Both the position numbers and the translations under genes were made by a program. DNA of 23,036 bases from Flammeovirgaceae bacterium UBA976 (GTDB taxonomy: Bacteria > Bacteroidota > Bacteroidia > Cytophagales > Cyclobacteriaceae). Of this stretch, positions 1 through 9,152 are shown in pieces (position 1 is the stretch's first letter; each line of letters starts with the position of its first letter). The notes under the pieces were generated by a model. The model was not told the origin of the DNA. It saw only the letters and a list, made by a program, of their open reading frames with translations, and made no database searches. Location: the NCBI GenBank assembly GCA_002292365.1, contig DBBU01000031.1:8413-31448 (forward strand), in the 5' to 3' direction.

Positions 1-141
1 CTGCATTTTCCACACTACTTCCTTGGTCTTGAGGAGAGGAACAGTATTTTTGTAAAAAAAGGAAATGGGATCATCAAATGTTTTGGTTTGACATCCAAGA
101 ACTAAATACAAACAAACTAAAACGCTATATAAGGTTCGCAT
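1..141 (-). CDS. Lipoprotein, N-terminal part (cut by window edge)
   Basis: Minus-strand reading frame open from the ATG at 141 to the window edge, 47 codons. It begins MRTLYSVLVCLYLVLGCQT: a short basic N-terminus, a hydrophobic stretch and a lipobox (L-V-L-G-C), so the mature protein should start at Cys17 and be anchored to a membrane. The start lies 17 nt inside the end of the upstream glycosyltransferase gene in another frame, so it is probably the fourth gene of that operon and translationally coupled. The visible mature part shows no recognisable domain. Context suggests a role tied to the glycan made by the operon, but that is inference only. Confidence is good that it is a real lipoprotein gene and low about its function. 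Confidence 0.7.
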   Translation of the reverse strand, partial: MRTLYSVLVCLYLVLGCQTKTFDDPISFFYKNTVPLLKTKEVVWKMQ

Positions 142-1414
142 CTTTCTTTTTTAATTCTATTCCTATAGCACTAAATAAGATGATATATTCACTTAATATC
201 CACCAGGTAGGCATATCATATCCTGTAGCATCATAACCAAAATAGCTCCAAGATACGGTAAAGCTCCAAATAACAGGATACCAGTATCCACTAAGTAACC
301 CTAGGGGTATCAAAGTTAAGATATACCATGGATGAATGGTTGTACTCATCAGAAAATAAAGGGTAAGTGAATAGAGTAAGACGGTTTCTAGAGATTTTTT
401 ATAATGGGATAAAAGAATAGCTCCCAAGGGGATTAAAAATAGAGTAATGATCCCCATGATGGGTCCCAGGGTTCCAATAATATTGTATCCTTTAAACCAA
501 AAACCGAGGGCTCTGAAAATGAAGTAAATGCTGGCATTAAATTCAAAATGCTGGAAGTAGAGTTTTAAACTGGTGAAGGCTCCCTCCGTAAGTTCGGTGC
601 TTAACATGGGTGTCAGGGTTAGACTCAATACTAATAGTGCAATGCTGATTAATACCCAGCTCTGCTTCCATTTATAATACCACATTAAAGCAGGTAGAAA
701 GAGGATTGGGATTAGTTTGGTAGCGATGGCCAAACCCCAGGCGAATCCAGCCTTTGCAAATTTATTTTTTGAAATAAAATATAGGGTGAGCAGAAGGAAG
801 AAAATCACCATGGATTCAAAATGCACATTACCCACGCCTTCCCAAATAAGCAAAGGATTTAAAAAAAACCAGCCTGATAGAGCTGTTTGTGGTCTTAATT
901 TATGAATTAACAAGGTTGAGGCAATATCCGTTAATAATAGTGAAATTCTCAAGATACCTACGGACCCTAAAGGGTGGGCTATAAAAGTGGAGAGCCAAAA
1001 AAAGAACTGATTCAGGGGCGGATAAACGGTAGCGTACGTACTGGAATTTAACTGTGCCAATGCGGCAGGAGAAAATTTTGGGATATCCAGCTCACCGACT
1101 TGGGTAGGTAATAATGAATAAGGGTTGATGCCATGGTGAATCAAGGATCCATCCCAAATAAACCGATAGAAATCATCTGACAAACTGGGTAAATCATAAA
1201 AAAGCAGGCACCGTACACCTATGCCTAAGACCCATATAGATTTGAATGAATATTCAAATTTACAAATCCAGAAATAAGCAAAAAAAGACGCACTGAAGCA
1301 GATAAATAAACCCATGGAATCTGATCTATTCAATACTGTTGATAGAATTAAAATAGATACAACAAACATGAAGTACAATAGGGGAGCAGGTCCAAAAAGT
1401 CTCTTAAGTGACAT
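125..1414 (-). CDS. GT-C fold polyprenol-dependent glycosyltransferase (GT87/mannosyltransferase-like)
   Basis: A 429-residue polytopic membrane protein with about ten hydrophobic segments. After the first two segments comes an acidic, probably extracytoplasmic loop with Asp80-Asp81 in LSDDFYRFIWDG, followed by HGINPY. This combination is typical of GT-C glycosyltransferases of the GT87/DUF2029 and MptB-like type, which use a polyprenyl-phosphate sugar donor and transfer on the outer face of the inner membrane. Its ATG overlaps the end of the upstream cellulose-synthase-like gene by 11 nt, and its own 3' end overlaps a lipoprotein start. The DPM1-like enzyme two genes upstream could supply its polyprenyl-phosphate sugar. 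Donor and acceptor cannot be read from the sequence. Confidence is high for the fold and moderate for the family. Confidence 0.75.
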   Translation of the reverse strand: MSLKRLFGPAPLLYFMFVVSILILSTVLNRSDSMGLFICFSASFFAYFWICKFEYSFKSIWVLGIGVRCLLFYDLPSLSDDFYRFIWDGSLIHHGINPYSLLPTQVGELDIPKFSPAALAQLNSSTYATVYPPLNQFFFWLSTFIAHPLGSVGILRISLLLTDIASTLLIHKLRPQTALSGWFFLNPLLIWEGVGNVHFESMVIFFLLLTLYFISKNKFAKAGFAWGLAIATKLIPILFLPALMWYYKWKQSWVLISIALLVLSLTLTPMLSTELTEGAFTSLKLYFQHFEFNASIYFIFRALGFWFKGYNIIGTLGPIMGIITLFLIPLGAILLSHYKKSLETVLLYSLTLYFLMSTTIHPWYILTLIPLGLLSGYWYPVIWSFTVSWSYFGYDATGYDMPTWWILSEYIILFSAIGIELKKKDANLI

Positions 1415-2861
1415 TTTTTAAACTGTTTTTGATCGCATTAAAAAAAAGATAGCCAAAACCGAGGGTAAGCATGGCATGAAAAGGCAGAAAACCGTAATGC
1501 TGAAAGTTGACACCTAGGCCCAAACCCCAAGCGAAATAGAGCATGCACAAGCCTTCCATAAAATTGAGTAAGCTGATCTTAGGTTGAATATAACTATTGC
1601 CTTTCCAATCATCCGTATGCTTTTGGACACCAAACTTTGGAGTTCTGACAAAACCTGTTTTTATGTTAAGAAACCCTTCCAATAAGGCCAACGAGTTGTG
1701 GAGTGATAGACTGAGTGAAAAGGTAAGGTATAAAGGGAAATAGATACAAAAATAGGTTAATGGATTTTTTTGAGAAGCTCGAATGGCAAACCAGTAGAAA
1801 ATACCGATGGCGATAAAACCAACTAAAAAAACAGAACCGAAATCAAAAATCGCTTTCAGGTGAGGATACTCATTTTTTATAAAAACAAGGGGTACTGAAA
1901 GCATAGCAGCCATAAAAATAAAGAGAAAAACCGTACTATTTAATAGATGTAACGTAGCCCTTGTTTTATGATTAAGCGCCAAATCTGATTGGATTACTTT
2001 GCCTATATTTTTTCTGATCGTTTCTGCAGTTCCTTTATTCCACCTAAATTGTTGGCTTTTTACGGCTTGCAGCGTGATGGGGAGTTCAGCTGGGCTTTCT
2101 ACAGATTCAAGGTATTCGAATTTCCATCCATTTAACTGCGCGCGATAGCTTAGGTCAAGATCTTCTGTGAGCGTATCATGGTGCCAGCCGCCCACATCCA
2201 GAATACTTTCTTTCCTCCAGATGCCTGCCGTTCCATTGAAATTAATAAAGCTCTTGGCTTTTCTTCGTCCTGTTTGTTCCACAGTAAAATGGGCATTAAG
2301 GCCAAAGGCCTGCATTTTAGTGAGCAAGTTGAAATTTTCATTTAAATGGCCCCAACGCGTTTGTACCATGGCTATTTTTTCATCTTTAAAATAGGGGATG
2401 ACTTTTTTTAAAAAATCTTTTTTAGGTATAAAATCAGCATCAAATATAGCAATGAATTCACCTTTAGCTATGGTCAACCCATGTTGTAAAGCACCTGCCT
2501 TGAAGCCTATTCTATTTTGTCTTCTCAGATGAACAATGTCAATGCCCTTGTTTTTGATTTGGTTTATGCGGGCATCAATCATACCGATGGTTTCGTCATC
2601 AGAGTCGTCAAGGAGTTGAATTTCGAGGTGAGTGTTTGGGTAATCTAAGGAGGTGGCCGCATCTAGGAGTCGATCAATCACATATTTTTCATTATATAGC
2701 GGCAGTTGAAGGGTTACAAAAGGTAGGTTCGTAGGTTCATGATTCAAAGGAGGATCATCGACTTTTCTAATATAATGCCAAGTCAGGTTCAATTGTGCTA
2801 AGCTAAATAGGCAAATGATGAACATTGAAAAACCATAAAGCATTATTATGATCCATTCCAT
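1404..2861 (-). CDS. Processive family 2 glycosyltransferase, cellulose synthase/CslA-like
   Basis: A 485-residue membrane GT2. One N-terminal transmembrane helix (about 1-25) is followed by the catalytic domain: PLYNE at 54-58, DDSDDE at 85-90 (UDP-binding Asp), DAD at 141-143 (metal site), TED at 232-234 (catalytic base) and QQFRW at 270-274. Several C-terminal helices (about 305-480) should form the translocation channel. The D, DxD, TED, QxxRW set is that of processive beta-glycan synthases such as BcsA and plant CslA (glucomannan). No PilZ domain is visible, so direct c-di-GMP control is not indicated. The stop codon of the upstream GT2 abuts this ATG with no gap, implying co-translation. 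The polymer could be a glucan or mannan, or a single glycolipid sugar; this cannot be decided here. Confidence 0.85.
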   Translation of the reverse strand: MEWIIIMLYGFSMFIICLFSLAQLNLTWHYIRKVDDPPLNHEPTNLPFVTLQLPLYNEKYVIDRLLDAATSLDYPNTHLEIQLLDDSDDETIGMIDARINQIKNKGIDIVHLRRQNRIGFKAGALQHGLTIAKGEFIAIFDADFIPKKDFLKKVIPYFKDEKIAMVQTRWGHLNENFNLLTKMQAFGLNAHFTVEQTGRRKAKSFINFNGTAGIWRKESILDVGGWHHDTLTEDLDLSYRAQLNGWKFEYLESVESPAELPITLQAVKSQQFRWNKGTAETIRKNIGKVIQSDLALNHKTRATLHLLNSTVFLFIFMAAMLSVPLVFIKNEYPHLKAIFDFGSVFLVGFIAIGIFYWFAIRASQKNPLTYFCIYFPLYLTFSLSLSLHNSLALLEGFLNIKTGFVRTPKFGVQKHTDDWKGNSYIQPKISLLNFMEGLCMLYFAWGLGLGVNFQHYGFLPFHAMLTLGFGYLFFNAIKNSLKNVT

Positions 2862-3554
2862 TTAGAGATATTTAATAATGGTGGCGATGATTTTGTAACC
2901 CGCCAGAATAGTACCTTTAAGGGTGCCTGAAACCTTAGATATTCCTATTCTTTTGCGATAATCCACAGCTATTTCCTCAATTTTTAATTTATTTTTGATG
3001 GCTTTGATTTGCATTTCGACGGTCCAGCCAAAGGTCTTGTCTTCCATTTTAAGTTGCATCAATGCATCGTATTTGATGGCTCGAAAAGGTCCCAAGTCCG
3101 TATATTTAACATGGTAAAGATATCTTATCAAAGTGGTGGCGAGCCAGTTCCCAAATATTTGCTGTGGCATCATGGAGCCAGGTTCTTTAATACCCAATTC
3201 ACGACTCCCAATGACCATATCAGCCATTCCATTTATGATGGGATCAACTAATTTTACGATTTCAGATGGATAGTCGCTGTAGTCCCCATCAAGGAATACA
3301 ACAATATCAGGAGTGGGATCACTTTTAGATAGATGATCTATCCCTTTCAAACAGGCCCAACCATAGCCACGTTTGGATTCTTTTAATGAGGTGGCCCCAA
3401 GTTTCTGAGCAGTTGCAAAAGTGTGATCCGAGGATCCATTGTCAACCACGATAATTTCCGAGACCCAATCTTTGGGAATTTCTTTAATGACATGGCCGAC
3501 TGCATTTTGTTCATTAAAAGCCGGGATGATTACTCTTATGTCTGGGGACTTCAA
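2862..3554 (-). CDS. Family 2 glycosyltransferase, DPM1/polyprenyl-phosphate glycosyltransferase-like
   Basis: A soluble 230-residue GT2 of the dolichol-phosphate mannose synthase type. VIIPAFNE (8-15) forms the first strand and loop, VVDNGSSD (36-43) binds nucleotide, and DGDYSD (89-94) holds the metal-binding acidic residues. No C-terminal membrane domain is present. Such enzymes charge polyprenyl phosphate with a sugar for a GT-C enzyme, which fits the GT87-like gene downstream. The start is unusual: the frame has an in-frame TAA four codons upstream and no ATG before the conserved VIIPAFNE, so TTG at 3554 is the most sensible start. It is the first gene of the glycosyltransferase run, 66 nt after the gamma-glutamyltransferase gene. 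Confidence 0.8.
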   Translation of the reverse strand: MKSPDIRVIIPAFNEQNAVGHVIKEIPKDWVSEIIVVDNGSSDHTFATAQKLGATSLKESKRGYGWACLKGIDHLSKSDPTPDIVVFLDGDYSDYPSEIVKLVDPIINGMADMVIGSRELGIKEPGSMMPQQIFGNWLATTLIRYLYHVKYTDLGPFRAIKYDALMQLKMEDKTFGWTVEMQIKAIKNKLKIEEIAVDYRKRIGISKVSGTLKGTILAGYKIIATIIKYL

Positions 3555-3620
3555 ATCAGTTACATGACTAGGGTTAAAATGGGAATAGTTTTTTCAACGG
3601 ATATTTAATTTAGGAATGGG

Positions 3621-5312
3621 TCAGTAACCTGCTGCCTGACCATCCTTTCGCGATTCTGAAGCGCCCAAGTAGACCTTATTTTTATCATCCCACAGGATGG
3701 CTTGATATCCTCCATATATGCCTAAGGCAAACCCTACGTTATGTCCTTGGTTCATCAGTCTTCGAATAGTTTCATAATCAAAGCCTGATTCCAGTCTGAT
3801 TTTTCCTGAATTTACCGCATCAAAACCTGTGGGCGTCGAGGTTCCCGTGTGATCTATCCTCGGGGCATCCCCAGCTTCTTGCAAGGTCATGCCAAAATCT
3901 ACCATATTCATTACAATTTGTACATGCCCCATGGGCTGAAAGTCACCTCCCATTACCCCAAAGCTCATCAGAGGGATGCCATTTTTAGTCATAAATGCGG
4001 GTATAATAGTATGAAAGGGTCTTTTGCCAGGGGCGTAGGTATTGGCTTGTCCTTCTTCAAGAGAAAAAAGCTCTCCGCGATCTTGAAGCATAAAACCCAA
4101 ATCTGTAGGAACTAATCCTGAGCCCATACCTCTATAATTGCTTTGAATTAAAGAAATCATGGTACCATTTTTATCAGCAACGGTCAGGTACACCGTCTCT
4201 CCATTGCTTATCGACCCTGCTTTGTAAAGGCCGGCGTCAGGGCCAATTTCGCTTCGTCTTGCGGCCGCATAATCTTTTGAAAGTAATTGTTCCACCGGGA
4301 CATCATAAAAATCCATATCCGCATAATATTTTGCACGGTCTTCAAAAGCCAGTTTTTTGGCTTCAGTAAATAGGTGAATGTGTTCTGCGCTTCCATATGG
4401 GATCTCATCAAAGTCATAGCCCTCTAGTATATTCAACATTTGCAGGGCAGCGATGCCTTGCCCATTCGGAGGAAGTTCCCATACATCATAACCCCTATAA
4501 TTTACAGAGACTGGTGTAACCCATTCAGAATGATGATCTGCCAAGTCTGATGTTGATAAAAAGCCCCCTTTGGCCTGAACATAATCAGCAATGGTTTTCG
4601 CTATCTTTCCCTTATAAAAACCCGCTCTACCCTTGTTAGCGAGGATACTATAGGTCATGGCTAAATCTGGATTTTTGAATAGTTGACCTTTGCTCGGTGT
4701 CTTACCATCGATCATATAAGTATCCTTAAAATTTTGAAAATTGAAAGATTCATATCTTGAGGCACCTACTGCCATGTAGTAGGCAATCAATTCGGTCACT
4801 GGAAATCCATTTTCGGCATAGTGGATTGCGGGTGCTAAAATATCTGTCATAGGAAGAGCGCCAAATTTTTCATGAAGCTCAAACCATCCATCTACAGCCC
4901 CAGGAACGCTTACGGGCAATGGGCCAAAAGAAGGAATTTTGGTTAAATTTTGTGATTGGAAATATTCCAAAGTCAATGATTTGGGGGAACGACCACTGGC
5001 ATTCAAGCCATGTATGGTTTTTGTTTTCCCATCCCAAATAATAGCAAAAAGATCTCCCCCAATTCCGGATCCAGTGGGTTCCATGAGTCCTAAAGCGGCA
5101 TTGGCTGCAATGGCGGCATCAATGGCGGTACCTCCTTTTTTGAGGATATCAAGTCCTATTTGTGTGGCGAGGGGATGACTCGTGGCCACCATTCCATTTT
5201 GAGCAATGACCTCAGATCGGGTGGCAAAACCTTTTCCGGTAATCCGATCTTGAGCACACAGAGTAAGGGAGGTAACTAAAAAAAAGAAGGCGCTTAAATA
5301 TTTTTTCATCAT
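3621..5312 (-). CDS. ggt: Gamma-glutamyltransferase family protein, exported (YwrD/acylase-like branch)
   Basis: A 563-residue N-terminal nucleophile hydrolase with signal peptide MMKKYLSAFFFLVTSLTLCA, so periplasmic or secreted. Family landmarks: GGTAIDAAIAAN at 60-71, GSGIGGDLF at 81-89, PVSVPGAVDGW at 133-143, and the autoprocessing site before Thr373 in GETVYLTVAD, the expected nucleophile of the small subunit. The E. coli-type lid and oxyanion Ser-Ser motif is replaced by GVMGGDFQP, as in YwrD-like or cephalosporin-acylase-like members, so the substrate may be a gamma-glutamyl compound other than glutathione. The gene lies 202 nt downstream of a secreted M20 peptidase on the same strand; together they could scavenge conjugated amino acids. 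Confidence is high for the family and low for the substrate. Confidence 0.85.
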   Translation of the reverse strand: MMKKYLSAFFFLVTSLTLCAQDRITGKGFATRSEVIAQNGMVATSHPLATQIGLDILKKGGTAIDAAIAANAALGLMEPTGSGIGGDLFAIIWDGKTKTIHGLNASGRSPKSLTLEYFQSQNLTKIPSFGPLPVSVPGAVDGWFELHEKFGALPMTDILAPAIHYAENGFPVTELIAYYMAVGASRYESFNFQNFKDTYMIDGKTPSKGQLFKNPDLAMTYSILANKGRAGFYKGKIAKTIADYVQAKGGFLSTSDLADHHSEWVTPVSVNYRGYDVWELPPNGQGIAALQMLNILEGYDFDEIPYGSAEHIHLFTEAKKLAFEDRAKYYADMDFYDVPVEQLLSKDYAAARRSEIGPDAGLYKAGSISNGETVYLTVADKNGTMISLIQSNYRGMGSGLVPTDLGFMLQDRGELFSLEEGQANTYAPGKRPFHTIIPAFMTKNGIPLMSFGVMGGDFQPMGHVQIVMNMVDFGMTLQEAGDAPRIDHTGTSTPTGFDAVNSGKIRLESGFDYETIRRLMNQGHNVGFALGIYGGYQAILWDDKNKVYLGASESRKDGQAAGY

Positions 5313-5514
5313 TAAAGTTATTTCAAGGATTTATTTTAATTTTTATGAACATCCATTTAAATATTTAATTATTAATTGAGAGGCAGCATAATTTTTTAAA
5401 TATTTTTAAAACATCTTAAGCGAAGCCGAATTTAGCAGTAATTTCTTCATTTTATACCAAAAAAAATTTAAAATCCCACTTCAATGATTATATTATAAAG
5501 AACGAATCTTTTGA

Positions 5515-6936
5515 TCAATTTCTGTAATCTAAAGGCGGGTCACGATCGCCAATGAGCGCCTTATAAGGATCATTTTTTCCGATACGTTCTTCTAACTCTT
5601 TATTTGCACGGATGATCAGGTCAGGATCAGTGAAAACATCTTGGGCTGTCAAGGCGATGGTTTTAGCAGCGATCAACATTCCTTTGATGCCAATACTTGT
5701 TCCTCCTGCGGCGACAGCCTGCCAAGTATGTGCAGAAGTACCAGGAACCCATGTAGCAGCACTCATGCCTGCGGTAGGTACTTTCCAGCTTACATCACCC
5801 ACATCAGTAGACCCACCACCCTTCCTTTTTTCTATGGAATAAGGGGTTATTTCTTCTCCTGATTCAATTTTGTAATCACCCTCATAGGTATCAAGTATTT
5901 GTTGAGCAAATTTAATTTCTGCATCGTTGTATCGCATCCCCCCAATGGATACGAGGTTTTTATACATAACTTCTGACAGAGTTTCATTGGGCAGTAGGTT
6001 ATAAAGGCCATGAATGATTTCATAATCCATGGTGGTTTCGGTTCCTATGGCGGCACCTTGCGCGGCCTTAACTACCCTTTCAAAAATAGCTTTAACATTG
6101 GCGACTTCTGGGTTCCTTACATAATAAAAAACCTCGGCAAAGGCAGGTACGACATTGGGAGCTTCACCACCACTGGTAATCACATAGTGAATCCTTGTTT
6201 CTTGAGGAACATGCTCTCGGAGCATGTTCACCATTTGATTCATGGACTCAACACCGTCAAGGGCAGAACGACCGCGTTCGGGCGAAGCTGCAGCATGCGA
6301 AGATTCCCCATAAAATCGGAATTTAGCAGATTTATTAGCCAGGGAAGAGCCAGGGTTTGCATTATTATTACTGCTTGGGTGCCAATGTAAAACCGCATCT
6401 ACATCATCGAATAATCCGGCTCTTACCAAGTAAACTTTTCCCGCGCCCCCTTCTTCAGCCGGCGTACCGTATACCCTAAGGGTACCCTTTATTTTATTGG
6501 TTTTTAACCAGTTTTTTATTGCGATGCCAGCAGCAACCGATGCGGTGCCGAAAAGGTGATGTCCACAGGCATGACCCGCTCCCCCTGTAATCACTGGATC
6601 TCGAGTGGGAATTGCTTTTTGAGATACCCCAGGCAATGCATCGTATTCGGCGAGAATGGCAATGACGGGTTGTCCAGATCCATATTCAGCGATAAAAGCA
6701 GTTGGAATTTCGGCAACACCGGTTTGAATGGAAAATCCTGCGTCACTTAATGTTTTTTTGAGTAATGCGGAGCTTTTTTCTTCTTGATAACCTACTTCCG
6801 CCCAGTCCCATATTTTGAGCGCTATCGTTTCATAGGTAGATTTTTGAGATTCAATTTCATCTGTGATTTTTAGCTGTTGTCCGTTTAAGGAAGCAATAAT
6901 ACATAGACTAAAGAATGGTGTGAGTAAACGAAGCAT
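5515..6936 (-). CDS. Exported M20-family amidohydrolase, AbgB-like
   Basis: A 473-residue di-metal amidohydrolase with signal peptide MLRLLTPFFSLCIIASLNGQ. Metal and catalytic signatures: LAEYDALPG at 95-103, GHACGHH at 121-127, EE at 161-162, and a final SAHTWQ motif near the C-terminus. The insert beginning at about residue 205 is the dimerisation (lid) domain, with SSHAAASP at 212-219. Closest recognised relatives are AbgB (p-aminobenzoyl-glutamate hydrolase) and aminoacylase-type M20D enzymes that split N-acyl amino acids. Export points to nutrient acquisition rather than folate-catabolite recycling. It is transcribed away from the ABC-F gene across a 225-nt divergent region and precedes the gamma-glutamyltransferase gene. 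Confidence is high for the family and moderate for the AbgB subgroup. Confidence 0.85.
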   Translation of the reverse strand: MLRLLTPFFSLCIIASLNGQQLKITDEIESQKSTYETIALKIWDWAEVGYQEEKSSALLKKTLSDAGFSIQTGVAEIPTAFIAEYGSGQPVIAILAEYDALPGVSQKAIPTRDPVITGGAGHACGHHLFGTASVAAGIAIKNWLKTNKIKGTLRVYGTPAEEGGAGKVYLVRAGLFDDVDAVLHWHPSSNNNANPGSSLANKSAKFRFYGESSHAAASPERGRSALDGVESMNQMVNMLREHVPQETRIHYVITSGGEAPNVVPAFAEVFYYVRNPEVANVKAIFERVVKAAQGAAIGTETTMDYEIIHGLYNLLPNETLSEVMYKNLVSIGGMRYNDAEIKFAQQILDTYEGDYKIESGEEITPYSIEKRKGGGSTDVGDVSWKVPTAGMSAATWVPGTSAHTWQAVAAGGTSIGIKGMLIAAKTIALTAQDVFTDPDLIIRANKELEERIGKNDPYKALIGDRDPPLDYRN

Positions 6937-7131
6937 GATGTATTTAAATTTTAATTGAAAGTATGAATTTAGTATAAAATACAGTGACCCTTGATAAATA
7001 TTTTATGACCGGCTGTTATTTTGTTTGGATTTAGTCAATTGAGCGCTTTGAAGGATTGGAATGAAAGGCGAGTAATTCATGCGTTTTAGGCATTATATGT
7101 GCGACCTCTTTTTTTCAATAAAGAATTGGGC

Positions 7132-7139
7132 TAATTTTG
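7132..7139 (+). promoter_or_regulatory. Candidate -7 promoter box for the ABC-F gene
   Basis: TAATTTTG matches the Bacteroidota primary-sigma -7 consensus TAnnTTTG and lies 22 nt before the ATG at 7162, leaving a short A-rich leader. A convincing -33 TTTG at the usual spacing is not visible (T-rich stretch instead), so this is a reasonable but unproven promoter. Confidence 0.4.
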
Positions 7140-7161
7140 CGCACTTAAAAGAGAAGAATAA

Positions 7162-8778
<1,617 letters not shown>

Positions 8779-8973
8779 TAGTAATTTTAAACTTTTTCAT
8801 GGGCTATATGATCATGAGCGGAATTCATTAGCGATACCCAATAAGACCTTATCTACAAGTCATGTTCAAGTTCTTGTTTTTTCAATTAATTAAAAGCGAG
8901 CTTTTACCCACTTCATAAAAGGACTAAGCCTCAATCCACAAAGTAACTTCCTCTTTTCTTCAAAATAATTGAG

Positions 8974-8990
8974 ACAAACAATTTGTTTGT
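8974..8990. promoter_or_regulatory. 17-bp dyad, possible operator
   Basis: ACAAACAATTTGTTTGT is a perfect inverted repeat with 8-bp arms around one central base. It lies 16 nt upstream of the 41-codon ORF and 163 nt upstream of the SLC13 transporter gene, with no coding sequence across it. The arms are low-complexity, so chance occurrence is possible. A dimeric regulator binding here would be well placed to control the transporter. Confidence 0.3.
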
Positions 8991-9005
8991 TTTAGTGTAA
9001 GAAAG

Positions 9006-9131
9006 ATGATGTCTGCCGAAATATATATATTTGATAGAACGCAAGGCACCAAACCTTTTGAAACCCCCATCACAGGGGTGGCTACAGTTCTTATTCGGCA
9101 GGCTTGCCAATTTTTACTGAAGCAGTTTTAA
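9006..9131 (+). CDS. Small ORF (41 aa), possible leader peptide of the transporter gene
   Basis: An unbroken ATG-to-TAA frame of 41 codons beginning MMSAEIYIFDRTQGTKP and ending CQFLLKQF. Amino-acid composition is balanced and protein-like, with purines (GTAAGAAAG) just before tandem ATG codons. It stops 21 nt before the SLC13 ATG, so it could be a cotranscribed small protein or a translated leader. No family is recognised, and there is no signal peptide or clear membrane helix. The same DNA contains complementary segments (9013-9020 with 9094-9101), so a structured-RNA reading competes. Coding status is unproven. Confidence 0.35.
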   Translation: MMSAEIYIFDRTQGTKPFETPITGVATVLIRQACQFLLKQF

Positions 9132-9152
9132 AAATAAAGGGAGCAATTTTAA

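Larger units (their letters stand above)
8779..9152. other. Intergenic region between ABC-F and SLC13 genes
   Basis: A 374-nt stretch. The first half (8779-8970) shows no gene or strong hairpin. The second half holds a 17-bp dyad (8974-8990), a 41-codon ORF (9006-9131), and helices that could fold at RNA level (9011-9103). The transporter ATG follows at 9153 after AGGGAG-like purines. No clear terminator for the ABC-F gene is visible. Confidence 0.5.

Noticed and set aside
5313..5514. Promoter search between the M20 and gamma-glutamyltransferase genes
   Set aside because: Only AT-rich sequence with imperfect TAAATTCG-like matches at the wrong spacing; no promoter could be supported.
6010..6390. 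126-codon plus-strand frame opposite the M20 amidohydrolase gene
   Set aside because: Antisense shadow of a well-supported gene, with no recognisable domain.
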